A stretch of 64,000 nucleotides of DNA. Origin: Guadua angustifolia (taxonomy: Eukaryota; Streptophyta; Magnoliopsida; Poales; Poaceae). The translations under genes and the position numbers were made by a program. Where the stretch lies: contig CM070512.1 in NCBI GenBank assembly GCA_036346375.1, positions 43,942,466 to 44,006,465 of the forward strand, in the 5' to 3' direction. Below are positions 35,520 to 49,034 of the stretch, one piece after another. The notes below the pieces were generated by a model. The model was given only the letters and a program-made list of their open reading frames with translations, was not told where the DNA came from and ran no database searches. Numbering within the stretch: the first letter of the stretch is position 1; every line of letters starts with the position of its first letter.

Positions 35520-37300
35520 TCCTGAGGGATCAAGATGGCGATCAGAGGGGGGTGAATGATCCCAAATAAAATTTTTCCCTACTCAAAATAGTCCAAGCAA
35601 ATCTTCAACCAAAGCTCTCAAAAAAAGCAAATGAAATAGAGCAAGTACCCCACAAGGCCGGTAGTACCAGACCAAGGTTGATAGCACCGGAGTCCGGTTG
35701 CACCGGGATAAGGTGAGTACCACCGGTCTCAATAACATCAGGAAGAACAGCACGAACTCCAAAAGTAAATTTTGAGGAATCTTTTGATCGGCCGGACAAA
35801 AACTCACGAAACTTGGTAGATGTCATCCTAAGGATGTTAGGAACTTATTCCAACCATCAATTGCAAGAATTAACATCAAAGTTTTAACCTTTTTCACTTT
35901 GAAGGAAGAACACACTAAGTTTGAGCAAACTCAAGAACTTGATCTAATACTTGCTCATGGATTTTTGATGATCAAGATGATCTTGGATGACCTCTCACGC
36001 ATCACATCAAGCAAGAACACAAGTCCTAAACCTCAGAAACGCGATCAACAAGAATGATTCACTTAAAAACATAAGACCGGTTTCTTGCAAGAAAGATGCA
36101 TGGATTACCTAGATGACTGAGATATGATCTAAGGAAGATTCATCCATCAATCAACATTCTTAGCATAAGAAGCAAAAGCATGTAGAAGGAGGGGAGACAA
36201 ATTCAAATTACGTAAATGTAAATTGCAAGAATGTAGGTGCGGAATTTAAATGTGGAATTTAAGACATAATATAAATGTGTAAAGCAAATTAAGCATAAGG
36301 AAATATGTTTTGGATTTCTGGAAGGGAGATTTACAAAGCCTCACAACAAGATGGGCAAAGCTCAAAGGAGCACCAAAAACTTCAAAATCTTCAAGAGGGA
36401 GAAGGCTACCCCAACCTCTCTATTTATACTACTTTTTAGTCACCCTCCACCCTTGGATGAGTTTATTCTACTCTAAGGACCACCATCAAGGGTTAGGATT
36501 GACTCACTCACTCATACATGAGCTAACCCGAAACTCACACACATAACGGATTTTTGCATGCTTTTCAAATTATACTAATTAGACTCGCTACTCTATCATC
36601 TAGACCACAATCCAACGACCCTTCTTGATTCGAGCAGCTCTTAGCTAGCATCTCATTCATTCCTTGTCTTCTAGGTTTGCACCGACTCCGTCTCCGATCA
36701 TCTTCCGGCGACCCTCGACCGTCTGGACCTTTGATGCTCCTCGCCTAGTCTCGCCCATCCTCCGCCTCACCATGATTAAAGCCCGATGTCCTTCAACCAT
36801 CAAAGATAAGAACAACCTATCACATAGCAGTGTCTAAAAAGATATGCAATAAATATCACAAAATCATCAAATATATCCAATTCCACTCATAAGGGCTGGT
36901 GCTACCGCCCTCAGGCCGGTAGCACCGTTGGCCCGGTCATACCGCCCCTAGTCGGTTGACTATCCCCAAAACCCACAAACACACATTCTCTAAAATTTTC
37001 ATACCGCTCCAAAGGGCCAATGCTACCGCTCGCCTAGTAGCACTAGACTATCAGATCCCCCAAAACACCTTACACACCGCCTTGGGGGCTGGTGCTATCG
37101 CTCGCCTAGTAGCACCGGACTATCGTGGATGGTAGCACCGCAAGTGATGGGCACTTTCTCCAAAATGCTTCAAATTCGATTTAAACTCCAAATCTTTCTC
37201 AAACTCACGCACTACAAGCTTGAACAATGTCAATAACTCATCACACACATAGATAGACATCCACATGATCTTTTACATCCATACCATATTTTTTATATAT
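35520..37300. repeat. Repetitive region with recurrent GGTAGCACCG words
   Basis: GGTAGTACC/GGTAGCACCG and CCGGT words recur at about 35,660-35,725 and 36,890-37,140. They frame a segment with a GGATCAAGATGGCGATCAG opening and an AAAACTTCAAAATCTTCAAG stretch. I recall this composition from high-copy grass retroelement sequence but could not find LTR borders or coding domains. Confidence 0.4.
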
Positions 37301-37483
37301 ATTTCTCTTAAAATTTCTTCCCTTCTTTCTTTACCCACACGGATTGCTTCGGTATCCTAATTAGTTTAGTTTAATCTTCTCTAATTTGATCGTTCTGTGA
37401 TTTATCTACACGAATAACTTCAACTTCAATAAGTTATCAACTTTTGATTTATCTACACAAATCTGTCTCTCATCCTATCCATC

Positions 37484-38864
37484 TGTTGGAGATATGCCCC
37501 AGAAGCAATCATAGTGATGATTATATTTCCTTATATTTATTATTAATTATTTTGTTTCTCGAATATTACCATTATTATTTCTTAGCAAGTATGCGACTTG
37601 TTTGTGAAACTCTATATATGACTTTGTGATGATTATTCTAAGGTGATCCCTAGTCGATAAATATATGAGGACACATATAAATAGACTAGCATATGTATTG
37701 GTTGATGACCATGTTTTATGGGTCATAGATATGGAGATATCAAACCAATAATATGGACACAATGTTAGAGAACATGGAGTTGGATTGACCCACTTTGAGA
37801 CATTGCGAGAACGTTGTAATCTTCTTGTCATCAATTGATCTCATATACAATGTGTGTGCTATATCCTTAGACTTGAGGTTGGCACATGTACTCGAGATGT
37901 GTAATAACTTACTTAGGGGTTGCCAAAAGCTACTCCATAACTGGGTAGTTATAATGGTGGCTTTCGGGTTTTTCATGAAGCATGCTGCGAAGTATGGTCG
38001 ATCAAGACAGGATTTGCCTCTCTATTGAACGGGAGAGATATTTCTAAGCCTCTTGAGTGGTCGGATTCCAGAAATGCATGGCCATGCTACTCGCGGTTAA
38101 AGAGTTAACCGTAGTTGGAGATTCTGAGTCACATGATCTAGAAAGAGTAATCAAGCTTACTAAACAAGGATGGCATATATTTGTCTTGAGTTTGACTGAT
38201 ATCATGAGACAAAGGGAAATGCATATATCTAAGCATTGTTTAGATTTGTCCGATATGATCTTTACATATACTTGAGAGTCGGCACGTCCTGCTAAATACT
38301 GCTACTGATTAATGGTTGAGTAAGAGTACACAGGGTATGTCTAGGTATACGTGAACCTCCAGGGTCGCACGCTTAAAGGGCTGGGACTTAATTCGGATGG
38401 TGATCTGAATTCTAATGGGTTTTAAGTTCCTAATAGGCCTCTAATATAGAGCCTGTTATGGGGCGTCTATTTAAAGGAGTGGTGCTAGCTTTAGAGGAGA
38501 GACACAATAGAAATTTGAAATTTCCGAAACCCTAGCCGCCACCCCTCCTCTACCCAGAACTGCGCATCCGACGCTAGCACTTCAGTGTGTGATGTTCCTG
38601 CCCCGTACGTATGGATACCTTGGAGGTGTTATTACGAAGCTTGAATGCTAGAACGATCCGCAACCTGCGACACACAAAAAACTATTGGAGAAGGCGCGAG
38701 ACTAGTACGACTACATCTGCACCACCGTGCTACATTGACTCTATTTTCGCTACGGATCTGCGTGTCTAGTGGTAATTCTGTGATCTATAACTTGCAGTGA
38801 TTCTTTGGTTACGCGGTAGAAATTTTTTAATTTTTCGCTAAAGTAGCCTACCCATTCCCCAACA
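37484..38864 (+). mobile_element. Solo LTR of a Ty1/copia element (1,381 bp)
   Basis: It begins TGTTGGAGATATGCCCCAGA and ends CCCATTCCCCAACA, the TGTTGG...CCAACA termini and GATATGCCC opening of the Maximus/Angela-type copia LTRs of grasses. The flanks CCATC (37,479-37,483) and CCACC (38,865-38,869) are a 5-bp duplication with one mismatch. With direct flanks and no internal region, it is a solo LTR left by recombination. ORFs inside it are LTR noise. Confidence 0.75.
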
Positions 38865-39022
38865 CCACCATCCAACTCTCGTCCCTATAACCAAACAAAA
38901 ATTTGACTCATCTCATCTATCTATCATCCATGCAACCAAATATGAATATAGATGACTTCATTCTACTAGGATGGATGGTTACATCCTATCTGTCCTTTGC
39001 CCTTGAACCAAACGGACTATAA

Positions 39023-39347
39023 GGCTATTCCCAGTGCATGGTAACATATCCATTTAATGCATGGCACATAAGCATTTTTGATGATGTGGCAAGAGAGTTA
39101 AGAGGGGAGAGAAGAAAGCTGTATCTTAAGGAAGATACCACTTGGGCACGAAATCATAGACATTGAAACTTGAATCGTCTAAGTGGCCCACAATTCATAC
39201 TCTCATACACATCTAGCATTTAATTATTTTGTGGGGACTAAGAAACAATCCATGATACCATACATTAGGATAGTTGTATCTTCTATAATATCATATGATA
39301 TGGCAGTTTTAGATATTGTGACAAGATACAATGCATTGTGAATAGCC
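39023..39347. mobile_element. 325-bp Tourist-type MITE (GGCTATTC ends)
   Basis: GGCTATTCCCAGTGCATG mirrors CAATGCATTGTGAATAGCC, and TAA flanks both sides (39,020-39,022 and 39,348-39,350). Internal inverted words such as TGTATCTT/AAGATACA are also present. Confidence 0.9.
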
Positions 39348-39837
39348 TAAGAAGATCAGCAAATGTCATTACCCACACGTGTGCCAGGTAGGTGTTGTTG
39401 AGCAATCAAGGAATTACATGGGTACATGGGGATGGGGTTCCATTTTTTTCATTGTTATCTTATTTTACATGAGTGTAACTCTGTGCTTAATGAGATAAAA
39501 TTAGTACGTGTCTTCTAAAAAAACTTACGTCTTATTTCCATCTAGCAAAAATGAGAAAGCTGCCAATTTCCGGTTTCGACTTCTCTTCACGAGTGGGTGC
39601 TACTCGTTTGGTAGGGCCCTGGAGCTTATTCGAGAGAAGTCAACTTTAACTTAACGTCATAAGAACATATAGCTTTCCTAAAATGGGGGTGGGTTTATGG
39701 CTTCTTAGGTCCTATATATTTGGAATTTTTCTTCAGCTTAAAAGCAAAAAAAAAATCTAAACAAATTGGTAGCTTTTTAAATGAGTAGCATATATGATGA
39801 AAGTTAGCACATGGTGAAAAAATGAATGGTGCATTTA

Positions 39838-40112
39838 GGGGCTATTTGATTGCCTAGTTTCACGCGGTCAGACTCGTTGGAGCTAGGGAACCAGCGTTTG
39901 GTTGCTCATTGTATCGCGTGAGTCTGCACCCACGCATGCAAGATGGCTGTTTGGTTGCCTACGCGCGGTGCAGATGCCAAGCCAACATGATGCACAAAGT
40001 ACTCGCAGCCAGGCTCGTGGGAAACGAGCTCCAAGACCGTTTCCTGGAGCCAGGCTAGGACGGTGTAGTCTCCCGCAGTCAGGCTCATGCGAGACGGCAA
40101 CCAAACAACCCC
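39838..40112. mobile_element. 275-bp Tourist-type MITE (GGGGCTATTTG ends)
   Basis: GGGGCTATTTGATTGCC mirrors GGCAACCAAACAACCCC, and TTA flanks both sides (39,835-39,837 and 40,113-40,115). The interior is GC-rich with TGGTTGCC and CAGGCTCGTG words. Short ORFs here are artefacts. Confidence 0.88.
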
Positions 40113-40149
40113 TTAGTTGTCTAGATGAGATTGGATAGGATATGTCCAT

Positions 40150-40305
40150 CCAGCCTAGATGGGATGGAGCCATTCAGATGGCTGTTTGGCTGGGTGGATA
40201 AGGATGAGCCAGTTTTTTGTTTGGTTGGATGGATGAGAATGGATGAGATGAGCTAGTTTTTTTGTTGGTCGGATGGATGAAAATGGATGGGCTAGATGTG
40301 TATCT
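40150..40305. repeat. ~45-bp tandem repeat (GGATGGATGA-AATGGATG)
   Basis: About three diverged units contain GGATGAGCCAGTTTTTT or GATGAGCTAGTTTTTTT followed by GGTTGGATGGATGAGAATG. It may be the interior of a larger, diverged transposon. Confidence 0.55.
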
Positions 40306-41773
40306 GCTGCTGATTCTTCTTATCAAATCAAAATTCATATTTGCAAGCATCGTTGTACGCTAAATACCATAAAAGAAACATATGTACAAGTAGCACTCGG
40401 AATTGAATTGAGATCGACGACAGATAGATTCGGTTTTGGCTCGAAGGAGATGCACCAGAACAGAGCAAAGTACAAAAACAGAGCAGATACCAGAATAAAA
40501 AGGAGGCATCTGCAAAAGGCCAAAGCAAAACGACCACCACAAACACGAATGTTTCCCCCAACAAACTCATCCTCAGGTTCTGAAATGAAAATTTAACCAA
40601 CCAACGGATCATCTAAAATAAGCTTCAATGTCTGGCACAAAGCGACTATGCATGCATTCCTTGATTCTAAGCACAACCAGTATATACCTAGAAACTCACC
40701 TGCTCAGTATTTTCCTGCTATTGCTAAAACAAGTTCGACAAAGTTGCAAGCTACTATAATAGGGCACCATATACTAGCCAGATTGCCAATTGGAATCACT
40801 CATCATCCTCCACTAAATTTTGTCATCTAACTAAGCAAGCCTATCTCCTATGTATTACTGACGTTGTTGGTTTTGCAAACAACACGAGTAACAGGCTCTA
40901 CTTACAACTATCTAGCAAGCTAATGTTAGACGTAGACGCAACTAAACATAAAAATTTCACTTCCTTTAACTAGTATATGCTAATCTAACCATCTAGTCTG
41001 GTGCGAAACAAAATTTATGCTACTCCAAATAGTCATGTACGCTGCAGCACAAAAAATGCACAATATCTTTGTACTCTTATCCATCTACAATGCAAGAGTG
41101 AAACAAAAATTCTAACTTCAACATAGCATACAATGTACAAACTATTTGAAACATGAACAAAATTGTAGAGAGCGAAACAAAAAGTATTTGAAGCATAAAG
41201 ATCAATCAATTCATCTAGACACTGGAATGGTCAATTAAATTAATTCCCTCTCGTCCACTTACCATAATTAAGTCCCATTCCATCAATGACTCTGCATCTG
41301 CTTATGTGTTGTCTTCCCTTTCCCTGTGACTTATTTTTTAGTGATCATGCTGGTATGAACAAAATGCTAATGACTTAATTTCTACCAGTAATGCCCATTT
41401 GATGTCTACAGATCGATCTCCATTTATTTGCAGCATGGGAGTGAGGGGTAGACTAGAGGATTGCCCCCGAACTTTGAAAGATCTCAAGCCCGCATCTTCT
41501 TCAGATAAATGAAAATTTACAAAACTAACAAGATAATCGCAAGTCACCTCCCCGCAATACTTTAGCCCTTTGAAACTTAACAAACTAATAAAAAGCTGCT
41601 CATTGATTTCTACTAGTGCCATATGGACATTAGATAACAAAATTCAGCATCAGCACTTCTGATTTGGGCAAGAAATTCAACAGATCTAAAGCAATATATG
41701 AAGATCATGTAGATCTGAAGCTAATGGATTAGGGTTTATACCTTCTAATTTGGGGGAGAAATTCACACTAGAT
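40306..41773. other. Intergenic DNA, no gene recognised
   Basis: Chance ORFs on both strands (the longest about 107 codons at 40,273) have no recognisable similarity. No clear repeat structure was found. Confidence 0.4.
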
Positions 41774-44700
41774 TGTAACATCCCAAAATTTGCTTCTTAA
41801 TATTGTCTTATTATTATTTGTGCACTTTATGATTTTTCTGAATTTATTGGATTTTTGAGATTTATTTGAATTTATTTCAAATTAAGTATATTGGCCTTTT
41901 GAGAAAACTAATTATATATAGATAAAATATGTATAAAGTTTGGCTAAAAATATTTTATTTGAGTTCAAAATATCTCAAAGTATTTATGAGAATTTTATTG
42001 GATTTTTCCTGATATTTTTATTACCTATAACTAATTAAATGAATTTCTAGAATTATTTTAAAAAGAAAACCAAAAAAACGTTGTGAACAGTATTGGGACA
42101 AGCCCATATACTGTGCGTGCACCGGCCTACTTTCTAGAAGCATCAATGTCAGCCGTTGGATGTCGATCTAGCAGTGGAGATTAGACAATGCAATCATAAA
42201 CCCTAAGGAATTGTGACTGTTAGATCGAGATCGGGTGGTGCAGAATAGATGGGGGCTTATCCGATCTTAGTCATTAGTTTGTTGCAAGCTGTTAGGATCA
42301 TGACACGTTAGGAGCTGATTCTGACCGATGGATCGCCATCGGACGGCTATCGATCGTCGTATTCACGAAGGACTCGGAGCGCGCCCCACTGTGTCAGAGC
42401 CGGATTTTGCCGCCGCATAGATCTAGGTTTTCCTTTTGTGCACGTTCTGAGGCTATAAATGGGGAGGCGGGTACCCCCAAGGTTAACCGTGAGCTTGGCA
42501 TCTTTTCCCTCCACCGTCACCGAGAGAGGTCGCCGTTGAAGCTTGTGAGCTCACCGAAGTTGAAGCCTTGCCGCTGCCATTTTCCATTGAAGCTCGCCTG
42601 CCATGCTGTGGTCGACGTTGAGGACATCAGCGTGTTCGCAAAAGGTACCAAATTTGCATCAAGCCGTCTCAGATCCGTCACAAAACCACTGCGTTAGCCA
42701 TCGTCTTCCTCGTGTCTGGTGGGTTCACACCGCAGACTTCGTCGTAGCACTGCTCACTGGTCCGTGGCCGTTGATCTCTAGATTAATGCTTAGGATAGTG
42801 CCACATACTCGCGTTAAATAGTAAATCGCTCGGTTAGATCGTGACCATTGGATCTCATGTACAACCTGGATCGTGCTAAACCCTGAGCCAATGAAGTCCA
42901 GAGGCGTGGCACGCAGAGTCCGAGGTGCTGTGAACCGTGTCTATGGTGGATCAAAGGAGGTCCTGTGGATCCAGTCCATGGACCGTGCCACGTGGCGGCT
43001 CCGTATTGGTCGAGCTGATGTTGACATTAGCATGACATCACGTTGACACAATAAATGCAATTTTTCAACATAAAAATAATTCAGTTTATTATTTGATTTT
43101 TTAATTTTTTGATTTTTAGAATTTTTGAATCTTTCGAGAGCCCGTTCTCCCTCATACAAGCTCCGATTGAAGTGATTCAAATTTCTAAAAATTTATAAAA
43201 TTGAGATCTATCTAATGATAAATTTTATTTAATTTTTAAAGATTGTTTTGCTCTCTATTTTGGTATTTATTTGGCTTTCTCTCTCATTTCACGTAGACGT
43301 CGAATTGTGCGAGGCATCTGAGGAAGATCTATCAACTCAAGACCAAGGTCCAAAGCAAGAATAAGTGCTTTTCTAAAGCAAGTTATGCTTTGATCATGTT
43401 GAACCCATGTTTATAAAATTACTATATTGTTTTATCCTATTGCACATTATTTCATGTTTACAATGGTTTCAAATTAAATTGGAACTTAGCTAATTTACCA
43501 ATTTAATCTATACCCTACCTTATCATTTGTATGCCATAATCTATTGTTGCCCAAGATTGGTTGGCTATAGTTGGTTAATACTAAAATCAACATGGGATGG
43601 TTAGATCGTATTATTGCTTAGCTATGCCACGCCATCACATGTATTTGAATCACCAATGTTTAATCTTCACTAATGAAATATGGAACAATGATATGAACTT
43701 GTGTGTCATGTGTGATCACACAATGAGATTGAGTTGTAGTGGCGAGGGATGTCACGCAACGATGTTGAATTATTGATGGCACGTGGTGCTTGCTAATCGA
43801 CTGGGGTGGTAATTACTTAGATTGAGGCAAGTGATAAGGGGTAAGTGTAGGCGAGCCCAATGGGTAGAGGATATGTGGAAGTTTTAAGGATTTAACCTTG
43901 CAAGCCTTTGACCTGAGTCAATCATGCAACCACATGTCTAGTATGGGACAACGTAAATTATTAATTTGTAATGTCTTAGCTTTGGCACTATCAATGGCGG
44001 CTTGAATCCTGAGTTATGGAACAACTCACGTGGCGCAAGCGGGGGGCCCTGGATGTGGTAACCAGACCCACCAGTGTTAAAACATTAGTAGGTAGTACTG
44101 GGTTAAGGCAGTGCATTATAAAGGTTTTGCCATGATCTCTCTACCGACACACCAAAGAAAGTATGTCAATAGTTTGGCAACAAAAGATGATCATGTCATG
44201 TGGGTAAAGTGCATAACCTCTGCAGAGTGCAAATCTATTCGGATAGCCGTACTCACGGTATTGAGCAATGCTTGGGAATTATAGTTAAGGGTTAGTTAAT
44301 TAAATAAAAACTTGGTTGGGGTGGCTGGTTGCCATTGGATGGTTTGGAATTTGACTTAGGAATGGATAACTTTGTTTACTTAAGAAATGCTGAAATTACT
44401 TATTACTGTTATTTGTTTTACTGTCGTTACAATCTATTTATTGTACTTGTTCATAAATACTGCTTTATTGCAAAACAGCCATGTTAGCCTTTTCCTTTGG
44501 AATAAGCCTTACATATAGTTATGTTAGAATTGTATTCTGTGCATAACTTGCTGTGTGCTTTAAGTACCCACCTTTGCCAACCACAACATCACCCGTTGAG
44601 GAGTCTACATCAGTGCTGGAGGAGGTGTACCAGGAAGAGACGAATGTTTAGGGTACGAGTCTTGTCAGATACCTGTGGTATACCGAGTAGTTATCTACGT

Positions 44701-44927
44701 CTTCATTCCACTACAGTTTAATTTATTATTCAGCCTTGCGAGGCATAGCCATGTAAGTTGACCATAAGGTCATTTAACTAGTAATGTTTAATATATGATG
44801 TCTTTTCTCTTACTTCCGTTGTGTATGACTGTGATATTTACCGATGTTGAGCATGTGTGCACTAGCGCGATCTTAGACTAGTGCAGTATACACAGAGGGT
44901 CTGGATTTGCATATTCGGGTCCCGACA
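41774..44927 (+). mobile_element. Solo LTR, plus orientation (3,154 bp)
   Basis: It begins TGTAACATCCCAAAATTTG and ends GGGTCCCGACA. The flanks TAGAT (41,769-41,773) and GAGAT (44,928-44,932) are a 5-bp duplication with one mismatch. The same sequence occurs in reverse at 45,349-48,801. A TATA box (GGCTATAAATGG, 42,451) lies about 680 bp in. The length and TGTAACA start suggest the Tekay/Del (RIRE3-like) gypsy lineage, from memory. No internal coding region adjoins it. Small ORFs within (for example 42,407-42,697) overlap the presumed LTR transcript start and look non-genic. Confidence 0.8.
42451..42462 (+). promoter_or_regulatory. LTR TATA box
   Basis: GGCTATAAATGG is conserved at the corresponding place in the inverted partner (48,022-48,033, minus strand, GGCTATAAATAG). 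Conservation in both diverged copies supports it as the LTR promoter. Confidence 0.6.
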
Positions 44928-45348
44928 GAGATACAGAGGAAGTAGAGCAAGGTGCGGATGAAATGTTGCTACTTCTTAGTGTTGTGCCCTCCTAGTCGTG
45001 CTGTGCCCTCCTCACCCATGCCCAGCCGTGGTCAAATCCTCGGCCTTGTGTTGCCGCTGAAGGGATGGCCTTGCCGAGCCGCCATAGAGTGAGGTTGAAC
45101 AAGGAGCGAAAAGAGCGGCGAGAGGACTGAGGAGGGGAGAGGATTGAGAAGCCTCCTGGTGGCGAGAGGACTGAGGACGTGAGAGGATTGAGGAGGCGAA
45201 CGAGGAGTCACAGGCGACTGGGTGGGATGGCCAAAGGAGTCATGGGTGAGTCGGGATGGCCTCGTCTAGGCAAATTCTTTGGATTTGTTCATCTAGGATC
45301 TTCAGAGAATATTCCTGTTTCCTGGATGGCCTCATCCACCTAATCCAT
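44928..45348. other. 421-bp spacer between the inverted solo LTRs
   Basis: It includes one target-site copy from each LTR. It is GC-richer than the region and carries a GAGAGGACTGAGGA/GAGAGGATTGAG tandem-like motif at about 45,118-45,200. No gene was recognised. Confidence 0.5.
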
Positions 45349-48300
45349 TGTCAGGACCCGAATATGCAAATCCGGACCCTCTGTGTATACCGCACTAGTC
45401 CAGGATCACGCTAGTGCACACAGGCTCAACATCAGTGAATATCATAATCATACACAACGGAAATAAGATAAAAAACATTATATATTAAATATTACTAGTT
45501 GCATGACCATAGGGTCAACTTACGTTACTTGCCTCACAAGGCTGAACAACAAATTGAAATGCAGCAGAATGAAGACGTAGGTAACCCCTAAGTATACCAT
45601 AGGCAACTGACAAGGCTTCCACCCTAAACATTCGTCCCTTCATGGTACACCTTTTTCAGCACCGGTGATGTTGTAGGCAAGGGTGAGTACATAAAGCATT
45701 CAACAAGTTGTATACAGAATGCAATTCTAACATAACTATATGCAAGGCTTATTCCAAAGGAATGGCTAACAATGGCTATTTGCAGTAAAGCAGCATTTAT
45801 GAACAAATACACTATATAGATTGAAAAGACAGTAATAAAATAAATAACAATAATAGATAGATTCAGCGTTTCTCAAGTAAACCAAGTTTTCCATCCTAAG
45901 TCAAGATTCAACCTCCTATGGCAACTTGCCATCCATCCCAAGTTTTTATTTTGCAAAAGTCTAACCCTTGACTGTAATTCCAGAGCTATGCTCAATACCG
46001 TGAGCACGGCTATTCGAATAGATTGTACACTCTGCAGAGGTTATGCACTTTACCCACACGACATGATCATCTCTTATTGCCAAGCTATTGGCACACTTCC
46101 TTTGGTGTACCGGCAGAGAAATCATGACAAAGCCTTTACAATGCTCTGCCTTAACCCAGTACTACCCGCTGAGATTTCAACACTGATGGGCTGAACCACC
46201 TAAATAGGGCCCCCCTCTTGCGCCATGTGAGTTGATCCGTGAACCCGGACTCACACCACCAAAGCAGTACTAAAGCTAGACATTGCAATTTAATCGGCTA
46301 GGCTGCCCCATAACAGACATGTGGTTGCATGATTGAGTCAGGTCAAAGGCTCGCAAGATTAAGTCCTTAGGGTTGATCAAAGCAAGACTTGCACATACCC
46401 TCTGCCCATCGGGCCCACCCAGGCACACTTGCCCTTGCCACTTGCTTCGATCTAAATCATAACTACCCCAGTTGATTACCAAGCACCACGTGCCATCAAC
46501 AATTCAATATCGTTGCGTAACATCCATCACCACAACAACTCAATCTCCTCGTGTGACCACACATGACACACAAATTCATAATATTGTTCCATATTCCATT
46601 AGTCAAGATTATTTATCAATGATTCAAATATATGTGATGACGTGGCATGACCAAGCAATCTAATCCGATCTAACCATCCCATGTTGATTTTATTATTGAT
46701 CAACTATAGTAAACCAATCTAGGGTGACCTTAGATCATGGCATACAAATGACAAGGTAGGGTGTAGATCAACAGGTATGTTATCTAAATCCCAAATTAGA
46801 TTGAAATCATTTATACTCTTGAATTATCATGCAATATGTAAAACAAAATATCAACTTTATAAACATGGGTTCAACATGATAAAAGCACAACTTGCCTTAG
46901 AAAAACCCTTATCCATGCTCTGGACCTCGGTCTTGAGTTGATAAATCTCCCCCGGATGCATCGCATAATTTATCGTCTCGCGAAACGAAAGAGAATGCCA
47001 AATAAATACCAAAATAGAACACAAACAAACTCCAAAAATCAAATAAAAGCTACCATTAGATAGATCTCAATTTTACAAATTTTTAGAAATTTGAATAATC
47101 TCAATCGGAGTTCGTATAAGGGAGAACGAGCTCTCGGAAGATTCAAAATCCTAAAAATTCAGAAAATTGGAAAAACAAATATTAACCGAATTATTTTATA
47201 AAATAAAAATATGATTTATTGCGTCATGCTGACGTCAGCCCTGATCCGGACCAACCAAGGTGTGACACGTGGCACATGGCACTATTCCGTGGATCGGGTG
47301 CATCGTGGACTTGGTCCACAGAGACCACAGTCTCGCATCGTGGACCGATCGATATCGCGATGGACGCTACCGCCACGCCGCGTCGGCGCTGGATTGGTCG
47401 AGCCGAGACGCGTTGGATTCCCCATCAGACGACTTCGGACCGAGGCGACGTGGTGCGATCTAGGCCGTGCACCCACGATCAAACGGTGGCTACTTAACCG
47501 AGCGGTTCACTATTCGATCGGCGACGTGGCACGATCCGAGACGCTCATCCACAATCGGACGGCCACGATCAACTGACACTTGCGCTACTAACCGTACCGA
47601 CGTCGACGAATCTGAACCGTGCACCGGAGATCTAACGGTCGATGCTTACCCAAGGCGCTCACTGTTCCCCGAGACGACGTGGCTTGATCTTGGCGGTCCG
47701 CTGGTGATCCGACGGCTGGCGATGCTCGAACTCGGTGATGGCGATGCGGCGGCGCGGGTCTACCGGAGATGAAGACGACGACGATGCCGACGGCACTTTG
47801 GTGGGATTCTGGCGACGTGGAGCGGCGGAGCAGGCGCGGCACAACGAGGTGAGCTCGGCTCTGGAGTCGGTGCGGCGGATGAGGGTCTCGACGATGGCGA
47901 AACACGACGCAAGCTTCTCGGCACTCCGGCGAGCTCTTGTGCAAACCTCAAGGCTCTACTGGCGGCGGTGCTTTAGGGGAAAAGTGCGGCGGCTCACGGG
48001 GATCCTCGGGGCACCCACCCCCTATTTATAGCCTTGGCTACGCGTGCAAAATCCGGAACCCTAATGGCCCGCGGCGGCGGCAGCGTCTCAAACTCGGACT
48101 CCGGCGGCGTCTCGGAGATGAACTTTTCTCCGCCGCACGATCAGCCTTCGACGGTTTAGATCCTCTGCGACGTGGCACAATCCGGCCCGGTCACGAATCC
48201 AACGGCGGTGATTTGAAGATGCCCTTTACTGCTCCACTCCATCTGAACCGTCCGCTCCCGATCTGATGGTTCGCGATGTTAGGGTTTTACGCTACTTTAC

Positions 48301-48801
48301 CAACCCTGGTCCACATGATGGCAATCCAACGGCTAATATTCCTTAACTACGCGGTTTGATGACATCTCTCTGATCCAGATCCAACGGTCCGCGCTGGCGC
48401 TTCTGGAAGGTGGACCAAACGGGCTGCACAACGCATGAGCCAAGAGAAACAGTGTTGGGCTTTGGCTTATTACTATTCATGCGGATATTTTCAGTTTTTC
48501 CTTTTAAAAAAATACAGAAAATACTTTTGATTTGTTGAGTAACTAAAAACACCAGGAAAAATTCAAGAAAAATCTCAAAAATACTTTGAGACTTCCTGGA
48601 CCCAAATAAATATTTTTTGGCAAAACTTTATTTTAAACTTAGCTACATATAATTAGTTTTTGGCAAAAGGGTAATATACTTATTTGAAAATAATTCAAAT
48701 AAATCTCAGAAAATCCAATAACTCCAGAAAATTCACAAAATTCACAAATGGCAATAAAACACTATTAACTAATTCAAAAGGCCAAAATTTGGGATGTTAC
48801 A
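45349..48801 (-). mobile_element. Solo LTR, minus orientation (3,453 bp)
   Basis: The reverse complement begins TGTAACATCCCAAATTTTGG and ends GGGTCCTGACA. The flanks TCCAT (45,344-45,348) and TCCGT (48,802-48,806) form its own 5-bp duplication with one mismatch, so it inserted independently of the plus-strand copy. It is about 300 bp longer, with a GC-rich expansion around 47,250-48,260 that produces several long but meaningless ORFs on both strands. Confidence 0.8.
48022..48033 (-). promoter_or_regulatory. LTR TATA box, minus strand
   Basis: The reverse complement reads GGCTATAAATAG, about 770 bp from the LTR start. It points towards the spacer and thus towards the promoter of the partner LTR. 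Confidence 0.6.
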
Positions 48802-49034
48802 TCCGTCAAACCAAATGCTTGGATGAGTGGAAAAACAGGGATCATCCTATCCTATCTAGGACTTGGTCTTGAATCAAACACTACCGAAAGTAGGCAAATG
48901 GCCCAGATCCAAGTGAAATCCTAGCTCCTCTACTTAAGTGTAAAAACATATTTAAGTGGAGGAGGTGGGATTCCGCCTAGATCTCGATCATTCGAGACCT
49001 ATCCCCATCCAACGTCTCTGTTTGCCTACTTTCA

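Noticed and set aside
37444..38275. Overlapping ORFs of 60-95 codons on both strands
   Set aside because: They lie within or at the edge of the copia solo LTR and show no coding similarity.
47211..48266. Several overlapping ORFs of 90-121 codons on both strands
   Set aside because: They lie inside the minus-strand solo LTR, overlap each other, and are open because of high GC. The plus-oriented LTR copy does not preserve them.
41774..48801. One full LTR element with LTRs at both ends
   Set aside because: The two LTRs are inverted, each has its own target duplication, and the 421-bp spacer holds no retroelement coding sequence or primer site.
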